Source: Rhizobium terrae (lineage in GTDB: Bacteria > Pseudomonadota > Alphaproteobacteria > Rhizobiales > Rhizobiaceae). Taken from it: DNA of 64,000 bases. The notes beneath the pieces are model-generated. The model was not told where the DNA came from, made no database searches, and saw only the letters and a program-made list of their open reading frames with translations. Each line of letters opens with the position of its first letter. The first letter of the stretch is position 1. The translations under genes were made by a program, and so were the position numbers. The stretch is taken from assembly GCF_003425685.1 (NCBI RefSeq), contig NZ_QJKM01000019.1, positions 37,696 through 101,695 on the forward strand. Direction: 5' to 3'. Shown here in pieces: positions 35,316-44,185 of this stretch.

Positions 35316-35972
35316 GCGCTATTGGCGCTCCTGTGCCGCGATGCTGCACGGCCCTATAGTGTTTGCGGTCAGCCAGAATGCGAGTTGATGGGGTGATTCC
35401 CGTCAGTCAGCCCATCTACGCCAGAAAAATGAATGTTTGCGGTTTCGGGTGGCTCTTTACTACCGCCTCAGTGGAAGAGCCGTGCGGTGTCCGGTTCAAG
35501 TCACACTTTCTTTAACAACGCCCGCCCAGAAGAGAGCCTTCACTTGGTAGACCGGTTGGCGCGGCCTGTGTGGAAAGCAGTTCGGCGCGTCCAAGCGCTG
35601 ACCGAGCAAAATGGTAGTTCCTCACGCACGCCCTGCGGCGACGTATTTTCATTTGATCTTGAACCAGCTCATCGCTCTTGAACGGAATCGAACCTTCGAC
35701 CCGTGCATCCGTTTGCATGGAGGCCTGATTACAAATGATAAAAAGCTTTGCTTGCAACATGGTTAGCGTTCCTAATATGTTCTGATTTCGGTGGTCGGGA
35801 ACCTTTGGACAGCTCGAATTGAATGGAGGTCTACCTGCGCTACGAACGAAGCTGCGCCGTACGTAGTAAGGAAATATTGTAGCTTCCAACGCACGATCCC
35901 AGTGTGGATGACCTCCGCCCCCGCCTTATATTGCCGCCCGGTTTTGTATTAGGATGGCTCAACGAAGAGAGA
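35316..35972. other. Long intergenic region at left edge of the defence island
   Basis: About 655 bases with no convincing gene in either direction. It contains CTTGAACGGAATCGAACC at 35,677-35,694, which differs by one base from 16,064-16,081 and resembles a reversed tRNA T-arm, but no cloverleaf can be built. It marks the change from metabolic cassettes to defence genes and may be a scar of island insertion; this is inference. Confidence 0.5.
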
Positions 35973-36983
35973 ATGACCGTGTCGAACGCCAAGCAAATTC
36001 TTGCCATGTTGCGAAGTCGCGCTGAGGGCGACGACGACTTGTTTTTCTCGATTGCTCTCCAGATTGCCGCATCCGAAGCCCGTCAGGGACACCGGACTAC
36101 GGCTGATGAAATGCGAGCCGAGGTTGACAAGGCCCGGGCCCGCAAATCCCGAGGAGCAAGCGTTGCCATTCCGCTCGGGGCGCCTCGAGGCGACCTCGAA
36201 GGACTTCTCGAGCTTCGCGAGCCACGCTTCAAGCTGAAGGACATGGTTTTGGCGCCGGGATTGCTCGACAATCTCAAAGATATGATCCGGCAGCAGAGGA
36301 AGCGTGACTGGCTGCGGGAACATGGCCGCACGCCTAATCGCCGCGTTCTGTTCGTCGGGCCGCCCGGTTCGGGCAAGACGATGTCCTCGGAAGCGCTGGC
36401 CGGCGAGCTCAACCTGCCATATTACGTGATCCGGCTGGAAGGGCTCATTACCCGATATATGGGCGAGACCGCAGCAAAGCTCAGGCTAGTTTTCGACGAA
36501 ACCGCAAAGCGCCGCGGCGTCTACCTCTTTGACGAATTCGACGCTGTTGGCGCGCATCGAACGTCGACGAACGATGTCGCCGAAATGCGCCGAGTCCTCA
36601 ATTCATTCCTGCAGTTCATGGAAGAGGGCAATTCGACGGACAGCCTCATTGTTTGTTCGACCAATCACCCCTCGCTTCTCGATCGAGCGCTGTTGCGTCG
36701 ATACGATCTCGTCCTCGAGTTTGAAGCGCCGACGGCCGACCAGATCAAGCAAATCATCGTCCACAACCTCAAGCCGATGTCATCGGCCAGGCTCGGCTGG
36801 ACGAAAATCGTCAAGGCAGCCGAAGGTCTCAGCCAATCCGAAATCGTCCGCGCGGCCGATGATGCAGTCAAGACCGCGATCCTTGACGAACGGAGGACGA
36901 TTGCAACTGAGGACGTCGTGCAACGTCTTAACCAGCGTCGGGAGATGCGCGATGCTTTCCTCGATGAGAAGCGTGTACACTGA
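35973..36983 (+). CDS. ietA: IetA-like AAA+ ATPase
   Basis: A 336-residue AAA+ ATPase. Walker A is GPPGSGKT at about 129-136, the substrate-pore region RYMGETAAKL follows, Walker B is VYLFDEFDAVG at about 182-190, and ALLRRYDLVLEF carries the arginine-finger/sensor arginines. An N-terminal helical part of about 100 residues precedes it. The ATG at 35,973 has GAAGAGAG upstream; a GTG at 35,904 is an alternative. The next gene is a subtilase three bases later. This ATPase-subtilase pair matches IetA/IetS, known from Agrobacterium Ti plasmids as a stability/toxin-antitoxin module and reported in other bacteria as an anti-phage system. Confidence 0.88.
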   Translation: MTVSNAKQILAMLRSRAEGDDDLFFSIALQIAASEARQGHRTTADEMRAEVDKARARKSRGASVAIPLGAPRGDLEGLLELREPRFKLKDMVLAPGLLDNLKDMIRQQRKRDWLREHGRTPNRRVLFVGPPGSGKTMSSEALAGELNLPYYVIRLEGLITRYMGETAAKLRLVFDETAKRRGVYLFDEFDAVGAHRTSTNDVAEMRRVLNSFLQFMEEGNSTDSLIVCSTNHPSLLDRALLRRYDLVLEFEAPTADQIKQIIVHNLKPMSSARLGWTKIVKAAEGLSQSEIVRAADDAVKTAILDERRTIATEDVVQRLNQRREMRDAFLDEKRVH

Positions 36984-36986
36984 CCG

Positions 36987-39467
36987 ATGGCAGGCCGATT
37001 CACGCTTCCGCACATTGATGTTTCGGCGCTCCATACCGCAAGCCCCTATACCGGCACAGGAAGCGGTGGTTCAAGCGTCCCGCGCATCCGTGCGGAGCAT
37101 GGACGCAAACTCAGCCACGAACTGGATGTCGCGCTCGCCGCAATTACTGAACTCAGGGGTGCAGATCCTAGACTGGAACCTGCCGCAGGCGGATACATCG
37201 AAGTTGAATTGCGGGCCGGCGCCAGTGCCGACGTTTTAGAATGGAAGAAGCAGGGCATACGCCCAGGGGCGACTAAGGACCGCGACAACGTGCGCACGGT
37301 GGCGCTCTATGTTCCGGATAATGCGCGAGAAGCCATCCAGCAGATCCTCGATGATTATCTGTCAGGTCCCCTCTCCCCGAAGGGAAATCCCCCGAATGCC
37401 AGTCGCGTAGAGAAAATCGAGGAGATCAGGCGCGCACGCCTTGAAGTCTTCTGGACCGACGACCCTAGTGCTCTGCCCGACAACCCTCAGCATCTGATGT
37501 GGTGGGCTATCTGGGCGCATCGCGATAATGAAGCGGCCGTTGAGGACGTTTGCCGCCGGCTCTCTCTGCGTGCCGCCTCCGCCGATCGCCGGCTGTATTT
37601 CCCGGAGGCGGTTGTGATCCCCATTCTCGCGCGCCGCGCAGCGATCGAGTTGATGACCTTCGCAACCGGGGTCGTCAGCGAGCTTCGACGCGCGAGCGAC
37701 AATCCGGTGTTCTTCCTTGAAGACGCCCAGGAAAGCCAAAACGAATGGGTCGACGATCTCGCCGGACGTATCATATGGCCTGGAAACGAGGTACCTGCCG
37801 TCTGTGTCTTGGATACGGGAGTCAATCGCGGCCACTCGCTGATCGAGCCGGCCCTGGCTGCAGCCGACCAGCACGCAATCGACCGTGATTGGGGCGTCGA
37901 TGATCATCATAGCCACGGCACGGCTATGGCAGGCTTGGCCCTGCACGGGGATTTGACGGCCGCACTATCCGATCGGTCCGAGCGACGGCTGAACCATCGG
38001 CTGGAATCGGTGAAGCTCTTGCCGCCGCAGGATATGGACCCGAACGATCCGCACTCCTACGGCGTGATCACCCAGACCGCGGTATCGCTGGCAGAGATCG
38101 CTGCACCCGAGAGAAGCCGAATATTCTGTATGGCGGTGACCAACGACAATGTTTCCGGTGCCCGCCCATCAACTTGGAGCGCTGCGATCGACCAAGCCGC
38201 GGCCGGCACGATGAATGGAGACGACGACGAGGCTCCGAAAAGGTTATTCGTCATTTCTGCCGGCAATGTCCCAGCCGAGATTGAATACGCTCGGATTTCC
38301 CGGCAGGACGATTACCCGGCGGAAGATCCGAGTCAGGCTTGGAACGCCATCACCGTCGGCGGATACACCGATCTCAATCAGATCTCCGACGTGGGCTACG
38401 AAGATTGGTCATGCCTTGCCGGCCCCGGAGAACTCAGCCCTTACAGCCGCACGAGCGTCAAATGGGCTCACGCCCGCGCGCCAATCAAGCCGGAAGTCGT
38501 CCTGGAGGCCGGTAATCGCGCACTCAGCCCGGCCCGCCGAGAAGTTCTCAGCCTAGATTCTCTATCACTTCTAACCACATCGCCGACAACCGGCGCAAAC
38601 GCCGTTACCGCGTTTCAGGCGACTAGCGCTGCGACCGCACAAGCCGCGCGCATTGTCGCAAAGCTCACGGCCGAGCACCCAAACTATTGGCCGGAAACCA
38701 TCAGGGCGCTTGTCATTCATAGCGCCGAATGGACCGAACCAATGCTTGAGCAGCTGAACAGTCCTGCCGGAAAGAAGGACCGGTACCCGCTGATGAGGCG
38801 GTTCGGCTATGGGGTACCTGATTTCGACCGGGCGTCGGCTTCGGCGCAGGACCATCTGGCGCTGGTCGCTCAGGCCGCTATCCAGCCGTTTCGTCTGAAA
38901 GGTCAGCGAGAATTCAACGAGTGCCACTATTACCAACTCCCGCTTCCAGCTGCGATCTTGGAGGATCTGCAGAACGCCGTAGTCGAGCTCAAGGTCACGC
39001 TGTCGTACTTCGTGGATCCCAATCCAGGGTTCTCGGCCAATGTCGATCCACAGCGCTACCAGTCCTTCGGGCTGCGCTTCGACCTACAGCGCCGGGGCGA
39101 GCTTGCCGAACGCTTCAAGCAGCGGGTCAATGCCGCAGAGCGCGAGGATGGTGCGCGGGCACCAATTCATGCCGACGACGCCAGATGGATGTTTGGCCCG
39201 GGCAGTATTTCGGCAGGCTCCCTGCACTGCGACGTCTGGTCTGGGCCCGCAATCGAGCTGTTGAGCCGTGAGCTGCTGTGTGTGAAGCCAGTTGTAGGTT
39301 GGTGGCGCAATCGAGCCGCCAAGGATATCGTCAATCGTAAGACACGCTATTCGTTGGTCGTGACGTTGAAAGCTCCAGGAGTCGAGGTTGACCTCTACAC
39401 TGGCGTAATCGCCGCGAAGTCTCGCATTGAGACGACGATTGCAGCCGAAACAGATATCCTGGTCTAG
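36987..39467 (+). CDS. ietS: IetS-like S8 family serine peptidase (subtilase)
   Basis: An 826-residue subtilisin-like protease. The catalytic triad is Asp276 in CVLDTGVNRGH, His310 in HHSHGTAMAG, and Ser547 in FQATSAATAQ, where the usual GTS is ATS. No signal peptide is seen, so it probably acts in the cytoplasm. About 270 residues precede the protease domain and about 200 residues of beta-rich sequence follow it. It starts three bases after ietA, so the two are translationally linked. In the known pair the protease is the toxic effector and the ATPase its control partner; by analogy this pair may act in plasmid maintenance, phage defence, or both. Confidence 0.88.
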   Translation: MAGRFTLPHIDVSALHTASPYTGTGSGGSSVPRIRAEHGRKLSHELDVALAAITELRGADPRLEPAAGGYIEVELRAGASADVLEWKKQGIRPGATKDRDNVRTVALYVPDNAREAIQQILDDYLSGPLSPKGNPPNASRVEKIEEIRRARLEVFWTDDPSALPDNPQHLMWWAIWAHRDNEAAVEDVCRRLSLRAASADRRLYFPEAVVIPILARRAAIELMTFATGVVSELRRASDNPVFFLEDAQESQNEWVDDLAGRIIWPGNEVPAVCVLDTGVNRGHSLIEPALAAADQHAIDRDWGVDDHHSHGTAMAGLALHGDLTAALSDRSERRLNHRLESVKLLPPQDMDPNDPHSYGVITQTAVSLAEIAAPERSRIFCMAVTNDNVSGARPSTWSAAIDQAAAGTMNGDDDEAPKRLFVISAGNVPAEIEYARISRQDDYPAEDPSQAWNAITVGGYTDLNQISDVGYEDWSCLAGPGELSPYSRTSVKWAHARAPIKPEVVLEAGNRALSPARREVLSLDSLSLLTTSPTTGANAVTAFQATSAATAQAARIVAKLTAEHPNYWPETIRALVIHSAEWTEPMLEQLNSPAGKKDRYPLMRRFGYGVPDFDRASASAQDHLALVAQAAIQPFRLKGQREFNECHYYQLPLPAAILEDLQNAVVELKVTLSYFVDPNPGFSANVDPQRYQSFGLRFDLQRRGELAERFKQRVNAAEREDGARAPIHADDARWMFGPGSISAGSLHCDVWSGPAIELLSRELLCVKPVVGWWRNRAAKDIVNRKTRYSLVVTLKAPGVEVDLYTGVIAAKSRIETTIAAETDILV

Positions 39468-39553
39468 TCTCGGCATCATTGACACCTGGGATGAGGCAAA
39501 GCACTTCGCCCGTCCGGTCCGAATAATGCGCTGACTATCTTATCGCGTGAAAC

Positions 39554-40750
39554 CTATGGTTCATCGATCATATCGAAATCCAGCGAAATTGTTCCTGACT
39601 TGGCGCGTTCAATAGGAGGCCATTTGATAGTTCGAAATTGGATAAGGCATTTCCTGCCATACTCGGGCTCTACGCGCGTAGCCCATCCAATTTTTCCACG
39701 AACTATATGAAACATTCCACCTATAGAGGTCTTATTAGCTTGCGCATGGGTAGCCGGGCCATGATCATCTGAAGTCAGATAATGGAGGTGCTGGCGCAGA
39801 TCGTCTTTGAACTCCTTCGTAAGACGAGGTCTTTGGCCATCCACAAGCATTCCCAAAACAATCCTCCGCATTCCTGGGCCACGGATATGGGTCTTCCGTA
39901 GGTTCGGCCGAAATCCCGCTGCATTGAGTTCAGTAAGGACTTTCCGCTTAAATCGCTTTATTGATTCGAAGTCATGAGGCTTTCGAGCTGAGAACGTTAG
40001 ATCATCGGCATAGCGAGTATAGGATATGCCTTCCGAGCTTGCCAACTCCTGAAGTTTTTCGTCTAAGGCGAGCATTGCCAAATTAGACAACATTGGGCTT
40101 GTCGGAGCTCCCTGCGGGAGAAAGCCCTCATATCTTGATTGGTAAGCAGGGATGGCAGGCCATCGACGTTCAGAGAGGCCCTCCGGGAGCTCCATGCCTT
40201 GCGCTGTCACGGTGGTAAGGCGGGCTAACTCGAAGGAAACAAGGTCCGAAAAGCCAAGATCACGGAATATGCGAGTAATCTTGCCCTCAGTTACTCTGTT
40301 GAAAAAATCCTGAATATCAACTTTCAAAAGATAGTCACAGCCGCAGTGAGCTTTCGCTGCAAACTCCGGACGTGACTTTGGATGGTAGGCGTAGCTAGCT
40401 GGATGCGACCGCGTATGGCGCAGGATATTCCTTACAATCCAATCTTGTACGGTCTTTAGCTCTTCATTCGGCACGCAAATCAACCGATATCGAGTGCGAC
40501 CCGGTACGTTTTTTCTCAAAGAAAAAACGCGATACTTTTTCCGCATCATCGAACGTGAGATCACCGAGCGAAGAAAACCATATTCGACTCCCGACATTGC
40601 GCTCAAATGACGCAAAGTGAGAACAGGAGTGACATTGGCGTTGTTCGCTACAATCAGCTCTATGCGGGCTATAGCATTGTCAATTGTCTCATCCTGAACA
40701 CCGTGACGCTCTGCTTCGTAGCGATAGTGCTGAGGGCTCCATGCTTGCAT
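39554..40750 (-). CDS. Retron-type reverse transcriptase
   Basis: A 398-residue reverse transcriptase of the retron clade. Motifs seen: VDIQDFF (Asp145), LPQGAPTSPMLSNLA (about 211-225), the catalytic YTRYADDLTFSA (YADD at 247-250), and RIVLGMLVD (about 296-304) in the place of the retron VTG motif; the N-x-x-H motif upstream of the first Asp is AKAH here. The ATG at 40,750 is chosen because the region upstream is a structured RNA; a longer frame runs to 40,894 but its extra 48 residues are not RT-like. It is the last of four closely spaced minus-strand genes. The first codons overlap the a2 arm of the retron RNA. The gene is visibly less GC-rich than its surroundings. Confidence 0.9.
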   Translation of the reverse strand: MQAWSPQHYRYEAERHGVQDETIDNAIARIELIVANNANVTPVLTLRHLSAMSGVEYGFLRSVISRSMMRKKYRVFSLRKNVPGRTRYRLICVPNEELKTVQDWIVRNILRHTRSHPASYAYHPKSRPEFAAKAHCGCDYLLKVDIQDFFNRVTEGKITRIFRDLGFSDLVSFELARLTTVTAQGMELPEGLSERRWPAIPAYQSRYEGFLPQGAPTSPMLSNLAMLALDEKLQELASSEGISYTRYADDLTFSARKPHDFESIKRFKRKVLTELNAAGFRPNLRKTHIRGPGMRRIVLGMLVDGQRPRLTKEFKDDLRQHLHYLTSDDHGPATHAQANKTSIGGMFHIVRGKIGWATRVEPEYGRKCLIQFRTIKWPPIERAKSGTISLDFDMIDEP

Positions 40751-40941
40751 TACTTTGACCCCATTCGGTGGGTACTGGCGCGAGGCGTACCTAAGACGCC
40801 GCCGGTAAAGGCTCGTGCCAGTGCGCAGCATGAAAAACAAGCTACGTGAAGCGAGCATCGAGAATCCGATGCTCTGGACACCCGTGGTGCCCATCGCCGC
40901 TTCCGCGGCGCATTCCTAATCGCTGTCATGGAGCCCTCAGC
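40729..40941 (-). ncRNA. Retron msr-msd non-coding RNA
   Basis: The transcript strand begins GCTGAGGGCTCCATG (a1, plus 40,927-40,941) and ends CATGGAGCCCTCAGC (a2, plus 40,729-40,743), a perfect 15-nt inverted repeat. Just inside a1 is ACAGCG, where the G at plus 40,923 is a candidate branching guanosine. Then come three hairpins: CGCCGC/GCGGCG with a GGAA loop, GGGCACC/GGTGTCC, and GAGCATCG/CGATGCTC. A long msd-like hairpin follows at 40,774-40,822 (ACTGGC/GCCAGT, CGAG/CTCG, TACC/GGTA, 12-nt loop). The a1 arm includes the PRTase stop codon; the a2 arm covers RT codons 3-7. This order and position immediately before the RT gene are those of retron msr-msd. Confidence 0.88.
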
Positions 40942-42152
40942 TGACTCGGATAGTAGAATGGATTCGTATCCGAGGGGAATACTGTTTTAGGACGTAACCG
41001 CCTTCTCAATCGCTTAAGCTCCAGCCGGCCTAAGACGGTAAGTCGCCCTTTACCCGCGATCCAACCTGCTGTCCGACAGAACGTTAGTTGCAAGCCCGCT
41101 TCGCGAAGCGGTATCCCCAACCTCGCGGAGACTTCCCTCGCACCGCGCGCTCCATCTTCGCTCGCCGCCAAAATCGCCATGGTGGAAAGCCAAAGCCGAC
41201 CGTCTGGTGCATCTAATCGTTCTCGCGCGGTCGCAGCTTTGAGTATGCGCTCCGCTCGCTCCCTCAGCAAATCATCGTCATCAATAGCGAAAGCTTCTTG
41301 CGCGGCCAGAACAGTACGACCTGGAAATATTGGTTTCCATGAGTTCGCTCTGGTCCACAGGATAGCAGGTGCGTTATTGGGGCAACCATGAGAGAACGAA
41401 ATAAGAGTTCCACCACCTTTCCATCCAAAGGGATCGCCGCGCCTTGCGGGCGGATATTTTCGACAGAGGCTGTAAGCTAGCTCGCGTCTCGCCCCTCTGA
41501 AGGCTGTGTAAAGGGTCGCGGAACTCACCACCGACCGAACCTCGTGAGGCAGAGGCATAGTCTGAAGGCGCCGCAGACCGGTGTCCGTTGAGGCATAAGC
41601 GACGACGATAAACTTGATCAGTCCGTACGATTGCCAGCTCCGAAGGGTCGCCACATGCCCAAATGATTCGAGCATCCTATAGATGCGATCGCCCGAACCT
41701 ATAAGATCGGTTACCAGCACAATGTGGCTCACTCGATCCTTTCGCAGCTTAGTTGGTCCAGGGTGCGACAATGCAACCCGTGGATTCGCGCGGCAATAAG
41801 CCGTTATCAGCTGTGCGACTATGCCTTCGCTGCCAACCTCCTGGTCTTTCGGATTGACGACAATCGGGGGGACGCCCGGACCCTCAGCTCGACCGTGCCG
41901 AGAGTTAGGGAAGAATGCAGGAACATCTCCCCACGCTAGTTTCATCGGCCTTTCCGAGTAAAGCGCGATTTTCCGATCCTTGTCCGGTCTCTCTGCTGCA
42001 ATCTCATCAATGAGCTCGATAATTCCATCACTGAACTTCCGCGAGGAAACAAGTTGAACCTCGTCGAGCACCATTCGCGCAACATCGCGATCCTCTGCCT
42101 TGAACTGCTTCAACCATTCCTGCGACGAGGCCAGTCCTGATAATGCACTCAT
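40926..42152 (-). CDS. Retron-associated PRTase-like / winged-helix protein
   Basis: A 408-residue protein with two recognisable parts. Around residues 141-165, VSHIVLVTDLIGSGDRIYRM resembles the PRPP loop of type I phosphoribosyltransferases, with Thr-Asp where many have two acidic residues. SHGCPNNAPAILWT (about 254-267) is shared by PRTase-like proteins found with retrons, from memory. Residues about 318-385 form a winged helix (STMAILAASEDGARGAREVS, then LTVLGRLELKRLRRR). It is probably the effector or a regulator of the retron. It starts 57 bases after the helicase stop, and its 3' end runs into the a1 arm of the retron RNA. Confidence 0.8.
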   Translation of the reverse strand: MSALSGLASSQEWLKQFKAEDRDVARMVLDEVQLVSSRKFSDGIIELIDEIAAERPDKDRKIALYSERPMKLAWGDVPAFFPNSRHGRAEGPGVPPIVVNPKDQEVGSEGIVAQLITAYCRANPRVALSHPGPTKLRKDRVSHIVLVTDLIGSGDRIYRMLESFGHVATLRSWQSYGLIKFIVVAYASTDTGLRRLQTMPLPHEVRSVVSSATLYTAFRGARRELAYSLCRKYPPARRGDPFGWKGGGTLISFSHGCPNNAPAILWTRANSWKPIFPGRTVLAAQEAFAIDDDDLLRERAERILKAATARERLDAPDGRLWLSTMAILAASEDGARGAREVSARLGIPLREAGLQLTFCRTAGWIAGKGRLTVLGRLELKRLRRRLRPKTVFPSDTNPFYYPSQLRAP

Positions 42153-42209
42153 TTATCCCAATCCCGGTATCCAAAAGGCCGATCGTCATCGCTCGTTACG
42201 ATTACGATA

Positions 42210-44183
42210 TTAGGCACCCTTTGCGAGGTCTACGACCTTCCATCCTTGTTTTTGTGCGATCTCCGCAAGCGCAACGAACTCCGACTTCCTTAGCGCAAGG
42301 CACAAGAGTTCCCGAGGTCGTGTCACCGCGACGAAGACATTCGTGGCCGCGGCCAACCCTATTTCGGATAATGGCGCGGCCCCTTCAACTCCGAACGCTG
42401 TCGGCAAGACGGTTGCCAGATCAAGGCATGATTGGCCTTTTGCGTGCCCTTTCCAGACCTCGCTTTCCATGACCAAGATACCGTCGACCGTCTTCCCTTT
42501 AACCGAATGGATAGAGCCGAGACGGATGGTTGCTTGCGATATTGTGACCTGCTTCGTTGCCTGCCTAGCTGGCTCCACCACATCCGCCTCTTTACCCCTG
42601 ACGAAACCACAATAGTCGGACACCTCCCCCGGAACGGCCTGTCCATCGCCTGAGTCAAACATGGCAACCAACGTTCCGCAGAATTGCTTCCAAGCGACCT
42701 CCTCCCAAGCAGCGTTGCCAACCAATATGTGCTTGTGAAGAAGCAATCTTATTTTTCGAGGGAGTTCGCCTTCGCGCCGGCCAAGGGTCACCCAAAGGTT
42801 TCTTGCCGTGATCGGCCCCCCGTTTGAACCGGTCCAACCGCGAAGCCGCGAAAGCTCGGCGATAGCACCACAAAAAATATCCATAACTTCGGACGGTGGA
42901 CGAGCAGCCGCGTGAAGGAGTGCCGCTTTCTGAAGCTGTCTGCAAAGCAGATTTGCCTCTTTAGCCGTCCCGGCTTCACTGCGATAAGGGGGATAATAAT
43001 CAACGAGGCTCTTTGGGTGCCAGGGTCCCTTGACCTTCCCGGTGACATTATGCCGTGACGCTACCGCCCAGATCTCTTTTTCCGAAAAGGTCTCGGGCCA
43101 ATGAGCCCTGGCTTCGTCTGCGAAGGCGGACAGCACCCCGCCAATCGTCTTTTCGTCGAAGACAATGACAACCATCAGCGTACGCTTATCGTCAACGCTC
43201 TGAATTTTTTGGGGAATCGTGGTGGTCAGCCTGCTCGCAAAGTCAGCGATCGGCTGTCCGAACCGGCGACTTTCGTCAAAAGGAATGCAATTAGCACCTG
43301 GTGTCCAGTAGGATGCCACCGGGGCATCGTCTTGATATAGGGTCTGATTGCTATCGCCGAGACGCTGAAAAGCCGAGCCTCCATCGGCGAACAAGTGCTC
43401 CAAAAGCTTCAATTGCTTACCGTTCGTGTCTTGTGCTTCATCCAGGATCACAAGAGGGAAGCGATGGCGCAGCCGCTCTGCAATTTTCGGGTTCTCTTTG
43501 AGAGCACGCAACGCGAGGGTAGTCATATCGGAATATCGATAAATTCCTTTCTTCACCATGGATGCTTTGAGCCTGGCAAGCGCCTTTCCGCAGTCTGTGT
43601 CGGCGCCGTGTTGCCCTTTCCTGCGATGCACTGCGAGCGATTCAGGCAATTCGGAACCAGTGACGAAATCTACATCTAGATCTAAACCCCTGACCCACGA
43701 GTCTACCGTCGCAGCGGCTTTCTTTGCCTGTGCTCTCAGCTCCCAATAGTAAGGCATTGCTCGAGCCGCTTCCGCAGCAAAGACGTCGTCATCGATGCGC
43801 CGGATCAGCCATCCAAGTCCGTGCAAATAGGGTAATGCCAGGAACTGGTTCACGAATGCCGTCACAGTGCCGGTAAAATGAGGATACGCCATAAGTTGCG
43901 AAGCTGTCGGGTGGCGCGAAATCTGCTGCTCAACCTCAGTACGAGCCGCATTCGTGTGAGAAATAATGCACACGCCTTGGCTTCGGCTGTCCCAGCTTCG
44001 CGAGAGCAGAGCTAGCTTGGCCGTCAGCAGCGTAGTTTTCCCATTGCCGGGTGCCGCCTGCACGTCACAGGAGGCCATGCTTGCAAGAAAGTCCGAACGG
44101 GCCTTGTCCGTGAAGTCGCAGCCACCGAGCTCGGCGCCAAGCTCGGCAAGAAGTTCGGGGGTAATTGGCACGATTTCCAGCAC
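42210..44183 (-). CDS. gajB: UvrD-like superfamily 1 helicase (GajB-like)
   Basis: A 657-residue SF1A helicase. Walker A is AAPGNGKTTLL at about 43-53, Walker B LVILDEAQDTNGKQ, motif III FQRLGDSNQTLYQ, motif V SIHSVKGKTVDGILVME, and motif VI NVFVAVTRPRELLCLAL. It starts with GTG two bases after the stop of the OLD-type nuclease, so the two are coupled. A UvrD-like helicase next to an OLD ATPase-TOPRIM nuclease is the layout of the Gabija anti-phage system (GajA/GajB). This protein is longer than the textbook GajB of roughly 500 residues, so a divergent subgroup is likely. Confidence 0.82.
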   Translation of the reverse strand: MLEIVPITPELLAELGAELGGCDFTDKARSDFLASMASCDVQAAPGNGKTTLLTAKLALLSRSWDSRSQGVCIISHTNAARTEVEQQISRHPTASQLMAYPHFTGTVTAFVNQFLALPYLHGLGWLIRRIDDDVFAAEAARAMPYYWELRAQAKKAAATVDSWVRGLDLDVDFVTGSELPESLAVHRRKGQHGADTDCGKALARLKASMVKKGIYRYSDMTTLALRALKENPKIAERLRHRFPLVILDEAQDTNGKQLKLLEHLFADGGSAFQRLGDSNQTLYQDDAPVASYWTPGANCIPFDESRRFGQPIADFASRLTTTIPQKIQSVDDKRTLMVVIVFDEKTIGGVLSAFADEARAHWPETFSEKEIWAVASRHNVTGKVKGPWHPKSLVDYYPPYRSEAGTAKEANLLCRQLQKAALLHAAARPPSEVMDIFCGAIAELSRLRGWTGSNGGPITARNLWVTLGRREGELPRKIRLLLHKHILVGNAAWEEVAWKQFCGTLVAMFDSGDGQAVPGEVSDYCGFVRGKEADVVEPARQATKQVTISQATIRLGSIHSVKGKTVDGILVMESEVWKGHAKGQSCLDLATVLPTAFGVEGAAPLSEIGLAAATNVFVAVTRPRELLCLALRKSEFVALAEIAQKQGWKVVDLAKGA

Positions 44184-44185
44184 GG

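Noticed and set aside
40751..40894. N-terminal extension of the reverse transcriptase by 48 residues
   Set aside because: The bases form the retron RNA hairpins, and the extra residues are not RT-like; the ATG at 40,750 is better.
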